Assembly: GCF_001190945.1 (NCBI RefSeq)
Contig: NZ_CP011112.1
Span: forward strand, 1,488,001-1,552,000
Origin: Luteipulveratus mongoliensis
GTDB lineage: Bacteria > Actinomycetota > Actinomycetes > Actinomycetales > Dermatophilaceae
Direction of reading: 5' to 3'
DNA: 64,000 bases
The number at the start of each line of letters is the position of its first letter. Position 1 is the stretch's first letter. The notes below the pieces were generated by a model, which saw only the letters and a list, made by a program, of their open reading frames with translations, was not told the origin of the DNA and made no database searches. Made by a program: the position numbers and the translations under genes. Shown in pieces: positions 12,482 through 21,334 of this stretch.

Positions 12482-15058
12482 ATGACATCTCCTGCCTCGC
12501 TCGCCGACCGTATCCCCGCCAAGCCAGACGCCGACACGCTGTACGACGCGTTCGCGGCCTGGGCGACCGAGCGCGGCCTGACCCTCTATCCCCATCAGGA
12601 AGAAGCGGTCATCGAGATCGTCGGGGGAGCCAACGTCATCCTCGCGACGCCGACCGGCTCGGGGAAGTCGCTGGTCGCGACCGCAGCGCACTTCGCCGCA
12701 CTGGCCGAGGATCGCGTGTCCTTCTACACCGCACCGATCAAGGCGCTGGTGAGTGAGAAGTTCTTCGCCCTCTGCGAGACGTTCGGCGCAGACAACGTCG
12801 GCATGCTGACCGGTGACGCGGCCGTCAACGCCGACGCCCCGATCATCTGCTGCACCGCCGAGGTGCTGGCCAACATCGCGCTGCGCGAGGGATCGACCGC
12901 CGATGTGGGGCTGGTCGTGATGGATGAGTTCCACTTCTACTCCGAGCCGGACCGAGGCTGGGCCTGGCAGGTGCCGCTCCTGGAGCTGCCGCAGGCGCAG
13001 TTCGTGCTCATGTCGGCGACCCTCGGCGATGTCGCGATGTTCGAGGAGGACCTCACCCGTCGTACCGGCCGACCAACCGCGACGGTTGCCACGGCCGAAC
13101 GACCGGTGCCGCTGTCGTTCTCCTGGGCGATGACACCGCTGCACGAGACGCTCGAAGAGCTCCTCACCACGCACCAGGCGCCCGTCTACGTCGTCCACTT
13201 CACCCAGGCGGCCGCGCTCGAGCGCGCTCAGGCGCTGATGAGTCTGAAGGTCGCCTCCAAGGAAGAACGCGAGCAGATCGCCGAGATGATCGGTGGCTTC
13301 CGTTTCTCGGCCGGCTTCGGCAAGACGCTGAGTCGGTTGGTACGTCACGGGATCGGCGTCCACCACGCCGGCATGCTGCCGAAGTACCGCCGGCTCGTCG
13401 AGACGCTTGCGCAGGCCGGGCTGCTCAAGGTCATCTGCGGCACCGACACGCTCGGTGTGGGCATCAACGTGCCGATCCGCACGGTGGTCTTCACCGGACT
13501 GGCGAAGTTTGACGGCACGCGGCAGCGGGTTCTCAAGGCGCGCGAGTTCCACCAGATCGCCGGACGTGCGGGGCGCGCCGGCTACGACACCAGCGGCTCG
13601 GTCGTCGTCCAGGCTCCCGAGCACACCATCGACAACGCGCGCGCCATCGCCAAGGCCGGTGACGACCCCAAGAAGCAGCGCAAGGTCCAGCGCAAGAAGG
13701 CGCCCGAGGGGTCGGTCAGCTGGTCCGAGGAGACCTACGAGCGGCTGGTCGCCGCCGATCCCGAGGCGCTGCAGTCGAGGATGCGCATCACCCACTCGAT
13801 GCTGCTCAATATCATTGCGAGAGCGGGCGATCCGTTCACCGGCACACGTCGGTTGCTGCGCGACAACCACGAGGATGTACGCCGACAGACTCGCCTCTCC
13901 CGCAAGGCCATAACGCTCTACCGCGAGCTGCTGGCGGCCGGTGTGGTCGAGAAGCTCTCAGTGCCAGAGGCGGACGGCAGGCAGGTGCGGCTGACGGTCG
14001 ACCTGCAGGACAACTTCGCGCTCAACCAGCCGCTCGCGCCGTTCGCGCTCGCAGTGCTCGACGTGCTCGATCCAGAGAGCGACACCTACACGGTCGACGT
14101 GGTGTCGGTCATCGAGTCGATCCTCGAGGACCCTCGACCGATCCTGCGCGCGCAGCAGTTCAAGGCGCGTGGCGAGGCCGTGGCCGAGATGAAGGCCGAC
14201 GGCATCGAGTACGAGGAGCGGATGGAGCTGCTCGAGGAGGTCACCTGGCCCAAGCCGCTCGATGAGCTGCTTGAGGCGACCTTCGAGACCTACCGCAGCA
14301 ACCAGCCGTGGGTCGGCGAGACCGCTCTCTCACCGAAGTCCGTGGTGCGCGAGATGTACCAGAACGCTTGGACTTTCGGCGATCTGGTCAAGCAGTACGA
14401 GCTGTCCCGGTCCGAGGGCATCGTGCTGCGCTACCTGACCGATGCCTATCGCACGCTGCGGCAGACCGTCCCGGACAGCCGCAAGTCCGAAGAGGTCGAC
14501 GACCTGATCGAGTGGCTCGGCGAGAGCATCCGCCAGACCGACTCCAGCCTGCTCGACGAGTGGGAGCAGCTGACGAATCCTGACGCTATTGCTGGTCGAG
14601 TAGACGGAGCGCTAGCGGAGACGTATCGAGACCCGGCGACACCGCGGCCCGTCACTGCCAATCCGCGCGCCTTCCGGGTGCAGGTGCGCAACGCGATGTT
14701 CCGTCGCCTCGAGCTTGCGTCCCGTCGCGACTACCCCGGGCTCGCAGCGCTGGACCGCGCTGCTGCCGAGTCGACCGAGCCACCCACCGAGATCGTCATG
14801 GACGAAGGCGCCTGGTACGAAGACATTTCCGCCTACTTCGACGAGCACGACGAGATGGCGACGGGTCCGCAGGCGCGAGGTCCGGCGTACCTGCAGGTGA
14901 CGGAGGGCAAGACGATGTGGGAGGTGCGGCAGGTGATCGACGACCCGGACGACGACCACGACTGGGGCATCGACGCGCAGGTGCCGCTGGCCGCGTCCGA
15001 CGAGGCGGGTTACTCCGTGATGGTGGTGCTGGGGCTCAACCGGATGGATGCCTCTTGA
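12482..15058 (+). CDS. Ski2-like DEAD/DEAH-box helicase with DUF3516
   Basis: An 858-residue superfamily 2 RNA/DNA helicase. Motifs in order: 'ATPTGSGKSLV' (Walker A, ~residue 57), 'YTAPIKALVSEKFF' (Ia), 'DEFHFY' (II, ~148), 'MSATLGD' (III), 'GIGVHHAGMLPKYR', 'TDTLGVGINVPIRTV' and 'QIAGRAGRAGYD' (VI). The C-terminal half is the actinobacterial DUF3516 region. ATG at 12482 has GGAGCG upstream; 12470 is an alternative. At residues ~704-717 the coding sequence contains an in-frame copy of an interspersed repeat. Its stop overlaps the TTG start of treY, so the two are coupled, though the functional link is unclear. Confidence 0.9.
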   Translation: MTSPASLADRIPAKPDADTLYDAFAAWATERGLTLYPHQEEAVIEIVGGANVILATPTGSGKSLVATAAHFAALAEDRVSFYTAPIKALVSEKFFALCETFGADNVGMLTGDAAVNADAPIICCTAEVLANIALREGSTADVGLVVMDEFHFYSEPDRGWAWQVPLLELPQAQFVLMSATLGDVAMFEEDLTRRTGRPTATVATAERPVPLSFSWAMTPLHETLEELLTTHQAPVYVVHFTQAAALERAQALMSLKVASKEEREQIAEMIGGFRFSAGFGKTLSRLVRHGIGVHHAGMLPKYRRLVETLAQAGLLKVICGTDTLGVGINVPIRTVVFTGLAKFDGTRQRVLKAREFHQIAGRAGRAGYDTSGSVVVQAPEHTIDNARAIAKAGDDPKKQRKVQRKKAPEGSVSWSEETYERLVAADPEALQSRMRITHSMLLNIIARAGDPFTGTRRLLRDNHEDVRRQTRLSRKAITLYRELLAAGVVEKLSVPEADGRQVRLTVDLQDNFALNQPLAPFALAVLDVLDPESDTYTVDVVSVIESILEDPRPILRAQQFKARGEAVAEMKADGIEYEERMELLEEVTWPKPLDELLEATFETYRSNQPWVGETALSPKSVVREMYQNAWTFGDLVKQYELSRSEGIVLRYLTDAYRTLRQTVPDSRKSEEVDDLIEWLGESIRQTDSSLLDEWEQLTNPDAIAGRVDGALAETYRDPATPRPVTANPRAFRVQVRNAMFRRLELASRRDYPGLAALDRAAAESTEPPTEIVMDEGAWYEDISAYFDEHDEMATGPQARGPAYLQVTEGKTMWEVRQVIDDPDDDHDWGIDAQVPLAASDEAGYSVMVVLGLNRMDAS
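14593..14633 (+). repeat. Interspersed repeat, copy B, in frame within the helicase gene
   Basis: A 41-nt copy of the element seen at 7657-7698 and 31758-31799, starting TGGTCGAGTAG and ending CGTATCGAGACC, with the GCGCTAGC core shared with copy C. It is read here as 'GRVDGALAETYRD'; the TAG is out of frame, so the helicase stays open. Confidence 0.75.
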
Positions 15059-17481
15059 GCCGGCCTGTCACTGGGACCTATCGGCTGCAGCTGCATGCCG
15101 GGTTCACGTTCGCTGATGCGGCCGAACAGGTCTCGTACCTGGCCGATCTCGGCGTCTCGCACCTCTACCTGTCGCCGATCCTGCAAGCCGTCCCCGGGTC
15201 GATGCACGGGTACGACGTCGTGGACCACTCGCGCGTCAACGGCGAGCTGGGCGGGCTCGATGGCTTCGAGGCGCTCGTCGAGCGCGCACACGAGCACGAC
15301 CTGGGTGTGGTGGTCGATGTCGTGCCCAACCACATGGCGTTCAAGACGCCAGAGAACCACGAGGTCTGGCAGGTGCTGCGCGACGGTCGTGACGCCGCGA
15401 CTGCGGACTGGTTCGACATCGACTGGATGGCCGGCGGTGGACGTATCGGTCTGCCGGTCCTCGGTAAGTCGACGCTGGAAGTGTTGGGGGACAACGAGAT
15501 TCGCCTCGATGACCTCGATAGTCAACCAGTGCTGCGCTACTACGACCAGGTCTATCCCGTCGCACTCGGCACCGACACGGGCGACAACGTCGGTGAGATC
15601 CTGCAGCGCCAGCACTACCGTCTGACCAGCTGGCGTGACAAGGACGACGTCCTCAACTACCGGCGCTTCTTCGAGGTCGACGACCTGATCGCGATTCGGG
15701 TCGAGCGGCCCGAGGTCTTCGACGCGACGCACGCGCTGCTGCTCGACCTTCATCACCGCGGCCTGATCGACGGCTTCCGCATCGACCACCCCGACGGACT
15801 GGCCGACCCGACGGCGTACCTCGAACGCCTGACCGCGGCCTGCGCCAAGGGCACGCCGATCTGGGTCGAGAAGATCCTCGAGGGCGACGAGCGCCTGCCC
15901 CGGGCTTGGGCGTGTGCGGGTACGACGGGCTACGACGCGCTGCGTGCCGTGCAGGTCGCCCTGACCGATCCGGACAGTGCGCAGGTCCTCGACCAGACGT
16001 GGGCGGAGGCCGGCGGCAACCCGTCGTTCGAGACCACGGTTGAGGAGGCCAAGCGGCAGGTCGTCGACCAGTCGCTCGCTCCTGAGGTCGACCGGCTCAC
16101 TCGGCGGGCGCGGGAGTCGCTGCCCGATCTCGACCCGGAGCGACTGCGTGAGGCCGTCGTCGAGCTGCTCGTCGCCGGTGAGGTCTACCGCGCCTACGTA
16201 CGCCCGGACCACCGCATGACCCGGACGACCCGGGCTCGGATCACCGATGCGTTCACCGGCGCCGTCGCGGCCCGACCGGACCTGCACACCGAGCTCGAGG
16301 CCCTGGTGCCTTTGACCGTGATGGCCGACGACGAGGCGACCGACTTCGGGGTGCGACTGCAGCAGACGTGGGGACCGGTGATGGCCAAGGGGATCGAGGA
16401 CACCTCGTTCTACCGCTGGCACCGGCTGGTCGCGCTCAACGAGGTGGGCGGTGATCCCACCGTGGTGGCCACGGCGTCGCCCGAGCGCCTGCACACGTGG
16501 GCGGGCCAGCAGCAGGACCATTGGCCCGGCGGCATGACCACGCTGTCGACGCACGACACCAAACGCAGCGAGGACGTACGCGCCCGCCTGCTGGCACTCG
16601 CCGGCGACCCGGCGAACTGGGAGGCGTGCTCGACCGCGGCCCGCAATGAGGCGTGCAAGGCCGACGTCGACGCACCCACTGCGCACCTCGTCTGGCAGAC
16701 GCTGGCCGGCGTCGGTGACATCAGCGACGAGCGGCTGGCCGACTACCTGCGCAAGGCGTTGCGCGAGGCCAAGGTGCACACCGCGTGGGTCGACGGGGAC
16801 GAGGCGTACGAGCAGCGCGTCATCGACTTCGCCGTCGCCGCTGCACAGGGCGGCCCGGTGAAGGCGGCCATCGACGCGGCCCTCGCGGCCAACTCCGGCG
16901 TGATCCGGGCAGCCGTGCTCGGGGCCAAGCTGATCCAGCTGACGCTGCCGGGTGTGCCCGACGTCTACCAGGGCTGCGAGGCCGTCGACCTGTCGCTCGT
17001 CGACCCGGACAACCGGCGCCCCGTCGACTTCGTCGCCCGCCGAGCCCTCCTCGACGCCGGTCCGATCGCGCGAGGTGCCCGCCGAGCGGGTATCGAGACC
17101 ACCCTCGATGCGGAGAAGGTCCAGGTCACGACCGCTGCCCTTCGCCTGCGCCGCCGGGCACCTGAGGCGTTCGGCGCCGACGGGTCGTACGAACCCGTCC
17201 GGTCCACCAGTGAGCACCTCCTCGGTTTCGTACGCCGGCACGAGCCGGGCCTGGTCGCCGGAGTCCTCGGTCGCGGACGGCGTACGACGGTGGCCGTCCT
17301 GACCACCCGAGCCGCCGGGCGCTTGGAGCGTTCTGGCGGGTGGGCGGACGCTACCGTCGAATTGGAACTCGGCACGTGGGAGGACCTGCTCGACGGGAGG
17401 CAACACGTGATCGACGGGCCACGTCGTTGCGCCGACCTGCTGGCATCGCGACCTGTAGCGCTGCTGGAGAGGCACGTTTGA
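15055..17481 (+). CDS. treY: Maltooligosyl trehalose synthase
   Basis: Cytoplasmic GH13 enzyme that isomerises the reducing-end alpha-1,4 linkage of malto-oligosaccharides into an alpha,alpha-1,1 trehalosyl end. 808 residues from a TTG start overlapping the helicase stop (TTGA). TreY features: 'MHGYDVVDHSRVNGELGG', 'GVVVDVVPNHMAF', 'FRIDHPDGLADP' (nucleophile Asp), 'WVEKILEGDERLP' (acid/base Glu) and 'LSTHDTKRSEDVRARL'. TreZ follows with 1-base overlap. The usual debranching partner (treX/glgX) is not in the window. Confidence 0.95.
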   Translation: MSRPVTGTYRLQLHAGFTFADAAEQVSYLADLGVSHLYLSPILQAVPGSMHGYDVVDHSRVNGELGGLDGFEALVERAHEHDLGVVVDVVPNHMAFKTPENHEVWQVLRDGRDAATADWFDIDWMAGGGRIGLPVLGKSTLEVLGDNEIRLDDLDSQPVLRYYDQVYPVALGTDTGDNVGEILQRQHYRLTSWRDKDDVLNYRRFFEVDDLIAIRVERPEVFDATHALLLDLHHRGLIDGFRIDHPDGLADPTAYLERLTAACAKGTPIWVEKILEGDERLPRAWACAGTTGYDALRAVQVALTDPDSAQVLDQTWAEAGGNPSFETTVEEAKRQVVDQSLAPEVDRLTRRARESLPDLDPERLREAVVELLVAGEVYRAYVRPDHRMTRTTRARITDAFTGAVAARPDLHTELEALVPLTVMADDEATDFGVRLQQTWGPVMAKGIEDTSFYRWHRLVALNEVGGDPTVVATASPERLHTWAGQQQDHWPGGMTTLSTHDTKRSEDVRARLLALAGDPANWEACSTAARNEACKADVDAPTAHLVWQTLAGVGDISDERLADYLRKALREAKVHTAWVDGDEAYEQRVIDFAVAAAQGGPVKAAIDAALAANSGVIRAAVLGAKLIQLTLPGVPDVYQGCEAVDLSLVDPDNRRPVDFVARRALLDAGPIARGARRAGIETTLDAEKVQVTTAALRLRRRAPEAFGADGSYEPVRSTSEHLLGFVRRHEPGLVAGVLGRGRRTTVAVLTTRAAGRLERSGGWADATVELELGTWEDLLDGRQHVIDGPRRCADLLASRPVALLERHV

Positions 17482-19289
17482 TGGATCCGATCCGCGTGTG
17501 GGCGCCTGCCGCCCAGGAATCCGTCGCGCTCGTGCTCGGAGACGGTGAGGGCCGTGAGCTCGAAGACCGTGAGGTCGGCGACCGGGAGGTCGCGATGCAG
17601 CGTGATCGGGACGGCTGGTGGGTGGCACCCGAGCCGGCCGAGGTCGGCCAGCGCTACGCCTTTCGCATCGACGGTGGCGACCCGCGACCGGACCCACGAT
17701 CGCTCCGCCAACCGGACGGCCCGCACCAGTCGTCCGCCGTGGTGGACCTGTCGGCGTACGACTGGCAGGACGGCTCGTGGCGTGGTCGGTCGCTCAAGGC
17801 CGCCATCATCTACGAGCTGCACGTAGGCACGTTCACCGAAGCCGGCACCCTCGACGCGGCGATCGAGCGGCTGGACCACCTCCGCGACCTCGGCGTGACG
17901 CTGGTCGAGCTGATGCCCGTGGTGTCGTTCCCAGGGGAGCGCGGCTGGGGTTATGACGGGGTGAGCCCGTTCGCCGTGCACGAGAGCTATGGGGGAGTGG
18001 CGGCGCTGCAGCGCTTCGTTGACGCCTGCCACCGGCGTGGGCTCGGGGTCTGCCTCGACGTCGTCTACAACCACCTCGGGCCGAGCGGCAACTACCTGTC
18101 GGAGTTCGGTCCCTACTTCACCGATCGCTATCACACGCCGTGGGGCTGGGCGGTCAACCTCGACGGGCCGGGCAGCGACGAGGTGCGGCGCTACCTGTTG
18201 GACAACGCGCTGATGTGGTTGCGCGACCTGCACATCGACGCGCTGCGCCTCGATGCGGTGCACGCCCTGTTCGACGAGCGGGCGACGACGTTCCTGGAGG
18301 AGCTCGCGGCACAGGTGGACGGGCTGTCTGAGACGCTCGGTCGCCGGATGTTCCTGATCGCCGAGTCGGACCGCAACGACCCGTCCACGGTCGCCAAGCG
18401 TGGCGTCGGTGGGATCGGCGGCACTGGGCTGCATGCGCAGTGGGCCGACGATGTGCACCACGCGCTGCACGTGCTGCTGACCGACGAGACGCAGGGCTAC
18501 TACGCCGACTTCGCGGACGAGAAGGCGCTCGCGAAGGTGCTCAACACGCCCTTCTTCCATGACGGCACCTGGTCGGCCTTCCGGCAGCGGCGACACGGTC
18601 GGCCGGTGCCTCCCGAGATGCCCGGGTGGCGGTTCATCGCGTCGCTGCAGACGCACGACCAAGTGGGCAATCGCGCTGCAGGAGAACGACTTTCGCATCT
18701 TGTCAGCCCAGGACGGCTGGCCTGCGGAGCGGCGCTGCTGCTGACCGGGCCCTACACGCCGATGCTGTTCATGGGTGAGGAGTGGGGCGCCTCGACGCCG
18801 TGGCAGTACTTCACCGACCACCAGGAGCCCGACCTCGCGCAGGCCGTCTCCGACGGTCGGCGAGCAGAGTTCGCGGAGCATGGCTGGACCGAGGGCGTAC
18901 CCGACCCCCAGGACGTCCGCACGGCCGAGATGTCCACGCTGCGCTGGGACGAGCTGGAGAAGCCCGAGCACGACGACCTGCTTCACTGGTACCGCTGGCT
19001 GATCCGCCTGCGGCGGGCCATTCCCGACCTGCAGAACGCGCGTCTCGGCTCCACGCACGTCGAACGTCAGGACGGGGTGGTGACCGTACGCCGTGGCGCG
19101 CATACCGTGGTCCTCAACCTGTCCGCTCGCGACGTGCCGATCGACCTGCCTGAGGGTGAGGTCGTCCTCGGCTCGCGCGGCGCCTCGGAGATGGACGGCG
19201 GTGACGTCATCCATCCCGACGGAGTCGTGATCCGCGGGCCCAACGGCGGCACCGAGACGCACCTCAAGGAGACCTCCCACCATGGATGA
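17481..19289 (+). CDS. treZ: Maltooligosyl trehalose trehalohydrolase
   Basis: GH13 enzyme that cuts the trehalosyl end made by TreY and releases trehalose, a compatible solute. 602 residues, normal length. An N-terminal immunoglobulin-like domain ('MDPIRVWAPAAQESVALVL') is followed by the barrel: 'IYELHVGTFTEAGT', 'GVCLDVVYNHLGPSGNYL', 'DALRLDAVHALFD' (nucleophile) and 'LIAESDRNDP' (acid/base Glu), then 'LQTHDQVGNRAAGERL'. ATG overlaps the treY stop (TGATG). The next gene overlaps by 8 bases. Confidence 0.95.
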   Translation: MDPIRVWAPAAQESVALVLGDGEGRELEDREVGDREVAMQRDRDGWWVAPEPAEVGQRYAFRIDGGDPRPDPRSLRQPDGPHQSSAVVDLSAYDWQDGSWRGRSLKAAIIYELHVGTFTEAGTLDAAIERLDHLRDLGVTLVELMPVVSFPGERGWGYDGVSPFAVHESYGGVAALQRFVDACHRRGLGVCLDVVYNHLGPSGNYLSEFGPYFTDRYHTPWGWAVNLDGPGSDEVRRYLLDNALMWLRDLHIDALRLDAVHALFDERATTFLEELAAQVDGLSETLGRRMFLIAESDRNDPSTVAKRGVGGIGGTGLHAQWADDVHHALHVLLTDETQGYYADFADEKALAKVLNTPFFHDGTWSAFRQRRHGRPVPPEMPGWRFIASLQTHDQVGNRAAGERLSHLVSPGRLACGAALLLTGPYTPMLFMGEEWGASTPWQYFTDHQEPDLAQAVSDGRRAEFAEHGWTEGVPDPQDVRTAEMSTLRWDELEKPEHDDLLHWYRWLIRLRRAIPDLQNARLGSTHVERQDGVVTVRRGAHTVVLNLSARDVPIDLPEGEVVLGSRGASEMDGGDVIHPDGVVIRGPNGGTETHLKETSHHG

Positions 19290-19920
19290 CAGCACGGCGC
19301 CTCGTCACCGGCGCCCGGCGTACCGTCCCGGTGACGAGATGGACGTGGGCGGTGAGTCACCGGACCCGGCACAGCTGAGCGAGATCGCGCACGAGACGGC
19401 GGCCGTCCTTGTCGGCGCCGGTCGAGCGAGCACCGATCCGGAGGTCCGGCGGCGACTGATCCACCTCGTCGACGAGCTGGGTTTCTCGACCGTGGCCGAG
19501 CTGTGGGCCGGCCGTCCGGCGACGAGCCTGCCCGGTGCACTCTGGCGCCTCTACACCCTGCGTGAGTGGGTCCAGCGGGATCCCGTGGGCGCGTCCGCGG
19601 ACTACGACGCCGGCGTACGGCACGCGGATGTCGCGCACGCCGTGGCCGGACCCGCCGAGCCGTTCGGGCCGACGGAGATCAAGGACCTCGGCGATGCCAT
19701 CCTGCGCGGTGTCTTCGAGGGCGACCTGGCCGTCGCGCTCGACCGGGCCGCCGCGTTCTGCCTCGTCATCTCGACCGGCCGGGCCCACCGGGCTGACGAC
19801 CGGGACGGGCACGACGAGCTCGGCGCCGAATCGGCCACGCGCAGCGCCTCTGCCCTGCTCACCACAGCGACCGATCTGCAGCGCTGCGCTGCCCTCTGGC
19901 GCGACGACAAGCTGGACTGA
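19282..19920 (+). CDS. Conserved hypothetical protein coupled to treZ
   Basis: A 212-residue soluble, acidic, Ala-rich protein without signal peptide or membrane segment. Its ATG lies 8 bases inside treZ. A pattern 'GRASTDPEVRRRLIHLVDELGFSTVAELW' type of helical sequence, 'LPGALWRLYTLREWVQRDP' and 'AVALDRAAAFCLVISTGRAH' suggests an all-helical fold. I do not recognise a named domain. Operon position suggests a role linked to trehalose synthesis or simply co-transcription. Confidence 0.75.
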   Translation: MDDSTAPRHRRPAYRPGDEMDVGGESPDPAQLSEIAHETAAVLVGAGRASTDPEVRRRLIHLVDELGFSTVAELWAGRPATSLPGALWRLYTLREWVQRDPVGASADYDAGVRHADVAHAVAGPAEPFGPTEIKDLGDAILRGVFEGDLAVALDRAAAFCLVISTGRAHRADDRDGHDELGAESATRSASALLTTATDLQRCAALWRDDKLD

Positions 19921-19990
19921 GCAGGGTCCGCCGCACGAGATTCACCGGACCGGGGAACACATTGGCCGGTTCGCGGGTTAGCCTTGTTCG

Positions 19991-20074
19991 TGCGTCGGGC
20001 CGCGGTAGCCCCGGGTCCCAATATTTGCCGCTCCGAGCGGCCATGCGCCGTGAGGCGCTTCCCGGCCCGACGCA
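19991..20074. terminator. Long-range inverted repeat with internal hairpins
   Basis: TGCGTCGGGCCG (19991-20002) pairs perfectly with CGGCCCGACGCA (20063-20074). The 60 bases between them contain two more stems, GCCGCTCCGAGCGGC (20027-20041) and GCGCCGTGAGGCGC (20045-20058). It lies in a convergent gap, so termination is the default reading; the closed multi-stem shape would also fit a small structured RNA. Confidence 0.5.
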
Positions 20075-20102
20075 CCAACCTCTTGCTAGCGCTCTGCGCG
20101 GG

Positions 20103-20387
20103 CTACTTCTCGTCCGTCGTGGCGACGCGGATCTTGTGCTTGCCCTCGCAGGTCAGCTTGTGCTCGAGCGCATCGCGGCGGGCCTTGTCCCGGGCGCGGC
20201 GAGCCCGCCCCTGCCAGTCGCAGCTCTTGCAGTAGCCGTACGTGAAGCTCCCGTGCTCCCTGATGTGGTGATCCTCCTCGGGCTCCTCCAGCGGGACCTT
20301 GGCCTTGATCTCCTGGTGGCTGAGCCGCTTGAGCTGCTCGTGCAGCTTCTTGCGCTTGCCGCTTCGACTCGGGCCCACGAACTTCAT
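20103..20387 (-). CDS. Small Cys-containing hypothetical protein
   Basis: A 94-residue highly basic protein. 'YCKSCDWQGRARRARDKARR' carries a CxxC, followed after 24 residues by 'HKLTCEGKHKIR', so a single zinc-binding knuckle is plausible. The N-terminal 'MKFVGPSRSGKRKKLHEQLK' is Lys/Arg-rich, as in nucleic-acid-binding proteins. ATG start at 20387; no obvious operon partner. The codon positions are GC-rich like true genes. Function unknown. Confidence 0.65.
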   Translation of the reverse strand: MKFVGPSRSGKRKKLHEQLKRLSHQEIKAKVPLEEPEEDHHIREHGSFTYGYCKSCDWQGRARRARDKARRDALEHKLTCEGKHKIRVATTDEK

Positions 20388-20489
20388 TGTGGGACGTGAT
20401 CGGCGTCACGTCACCAGGCGGTCCACGTTTGCTACTCGAGGGTTGGGACCTGGTAATCCGTAATGGCCCGTTACCGCGGGTTACACCCT

Positions 20490-20495
20490 TACTCT
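20490..20495 (+). promoter_or_regulatory. -10 box (TACTCT), leaderless start
   Basis: TACTCT ends 6 bases before the ATG at 20502, and supports that short ORF being real. Confidence 0.5.
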
Positions 20496-20501
20496 GATGC
20501 C

Positions 20502-20687
20502 ATGTCGAGGGTGCTCCGGTCAGCGGCGGCAGCAGCCACTGGTGATGACGAGGTCAACGATCCTGACCTGCGCGAGGAGATCGAGCTGGTCTCTGTCCTG
20601 GTTGCCGCTGCGCAGCGCCGCGCAGAGCACCTCTCGCTCCGCGAGATCGACCGGCTCCTCGGCGTGCCTCGCGCTGCCACCACCTGA
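20502..20687 (+). CDS. Short hypothetical protein
   Basis: A 61-residue acidic, helical protein ending 'LSLREIDRLLGVPRAATT', which looks like a helix-turn-helix-like C-terminal segment. Support comes from the correctly placed -10 box and from strong third-position G/C. It ends 3 bases before the stop of the convergent acetyltransferase gene. No family recognised. Confidence 0.5.
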   Translation: MSRVLRSAAAAATGDDEVNDPDLREEIELVSVLVAAAQRRAEHLSLREIDRLLGVPRAATT

Positions 20688-20690
20688 CCG

Positions 20691-21224
20691 TCAGCGCGGA
20701 GCCGGCGGCTCGTCTGCGCTCGTCGGCACCAGCGCCTTCTGTGCCCAGGCCACGTCGCGCCACTGACCGTGCTTCCAACCGATGCGACGGTAGGTCCCGA
20801 CCGGCTCAAAACCCATCGACCGATGAAAGCCCTCGCTCGCGTCGTTGGGCAGCGTCATGCCCGCGGCCGCCATCCGGAAGCCGCGCTCGACCAACCGAGC
20901 CAGCAGCACGTCGTACAGCGCCCGTCCTGCTCCACCGCGCCGCCGCCCGACCTCGAGATAGACGCTCACCTCGCACGACCACTGGTAGGCCGCGCGCGCT
21001 TTGAACGGACCGCCGTACGCGTAACCCACCACCCGCCCGTCCTCCTCCAGGACCACCCAGGCGTGCGTACGACGCGCGCTGGCGATCCGCTGCGCCATCA
21101 CCTCGGCGGTGGGCGGCTCGGACTCGAACGTGATGGCGGTGTCGCGGACGTACGGCTCGTAGATCGCCGCACACGCCTCCGCATCCGAAGGCCGGTCAGC
21201 GTCCCGAACCTGCATCGTCGTCAC
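20691..21224 (-). CDS. Phosphinothricin-type GNAT N-acetyltransferase
   Basis: A 177-residue GNAT of the PAT/Bar (YncA) family, which acetylates phosphinothricin or L-amino acid analogues such as methionine sulfone. Motifs: 'CAAIYEPYVRDTAITFESEP', 'GYAYGGPFKARAAYQWSCE', 'VSVYLEVGRRRGGAGRALYD' (acetyl-CoA loop) and 'NDASEGFHRSMGFEPVGTYR'. The GTG at 21224 is favoured because a TAGGGT -10 box sits 7 bases upstream; the ATG three codons later is an alternative. Resistance is not implied. Confidence 0.85.
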   Translation of the reverse strand: MTTMQVRDADRPSDAEACAAIYEPYVRDTAITFESEPPTAEVMAQRIASARRTHAWVVLEEDGRVVGYAYGGPFKARAAYQWSCEVSVYLEVGRRRGGAGRALYDVLLARLVERGFRMAAAGMTLPNDASEGFHRSMGFEPVGTYRRIGWKHGQWRDVAWAQKALVPTSADEPPAPR

Positions 21225-21231
21225 CCCACCG

Positions 21232-21237
21232 ACCCTA
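21232..21237 (-). promoter_or_regulatory. -10 box (TAGGGT), leaderless start
   Basis: On the minus strand TAGGGT ends 7 bases before the GTG at 21224. Confidence 0.5.
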
Positions 21238-21277
21238 TGATCCGGTCGACCACCGAGGAGAGCGGCCCACATACGCC

Positions 21278-21309
21278 ACGAGCGGCCCACCACTGGGTGG
21301 GCCGCTCGT
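21278..21309. terminator. Terminator of the pst operon
   Basis: ACGAGCGGCCCACC / GGTGGGCCGCTCGT, 14-bp perfect stem with loop ACTG, downstream of pstB on the minus strand. A partial extra copy of the left arm (GAGCGGCCCAC, 21260-21270) sits 20 bases away. Confidence 0.75.
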
Positions 21310-21334
21310 CATGCGTCTGGGCCACTCTCGAGTG

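Noticed and set aside
12359-13870. 503-codon minus-strand open frame opposite the helicase
   Set aside because: Helicase motifs on the plus strand are complete; this is a shadow frame.
17060-17105. Fourth copy of the interspersed repeat inside treY
   Set aside because: Only the GTATCGAGACC end matches; the left end and core are missing and the encoded residues fit TreY, so chance is more likely.
15010-17697. 895-codon minus-strand open frame opposite treY
   Set aside because: Antisense shadow: TreY motifs are complete on the plus strand and the minus frame is low-complexity Val/Arg/Asp-rich with no homology-like segment.
16965-19295. 776-codon minus-strand open frame opposite treZ
   Set aside because: Same reasoning; TreZ catalytic motifs are intact on the plus strand.
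20691-21224. Herbicide-resistance gene bar/pat
   Set aside because: Belongs to the same family, but chromosomal homologues of this type usually acetylate amino-acid analogues; specificity cannot be read from the sequence.
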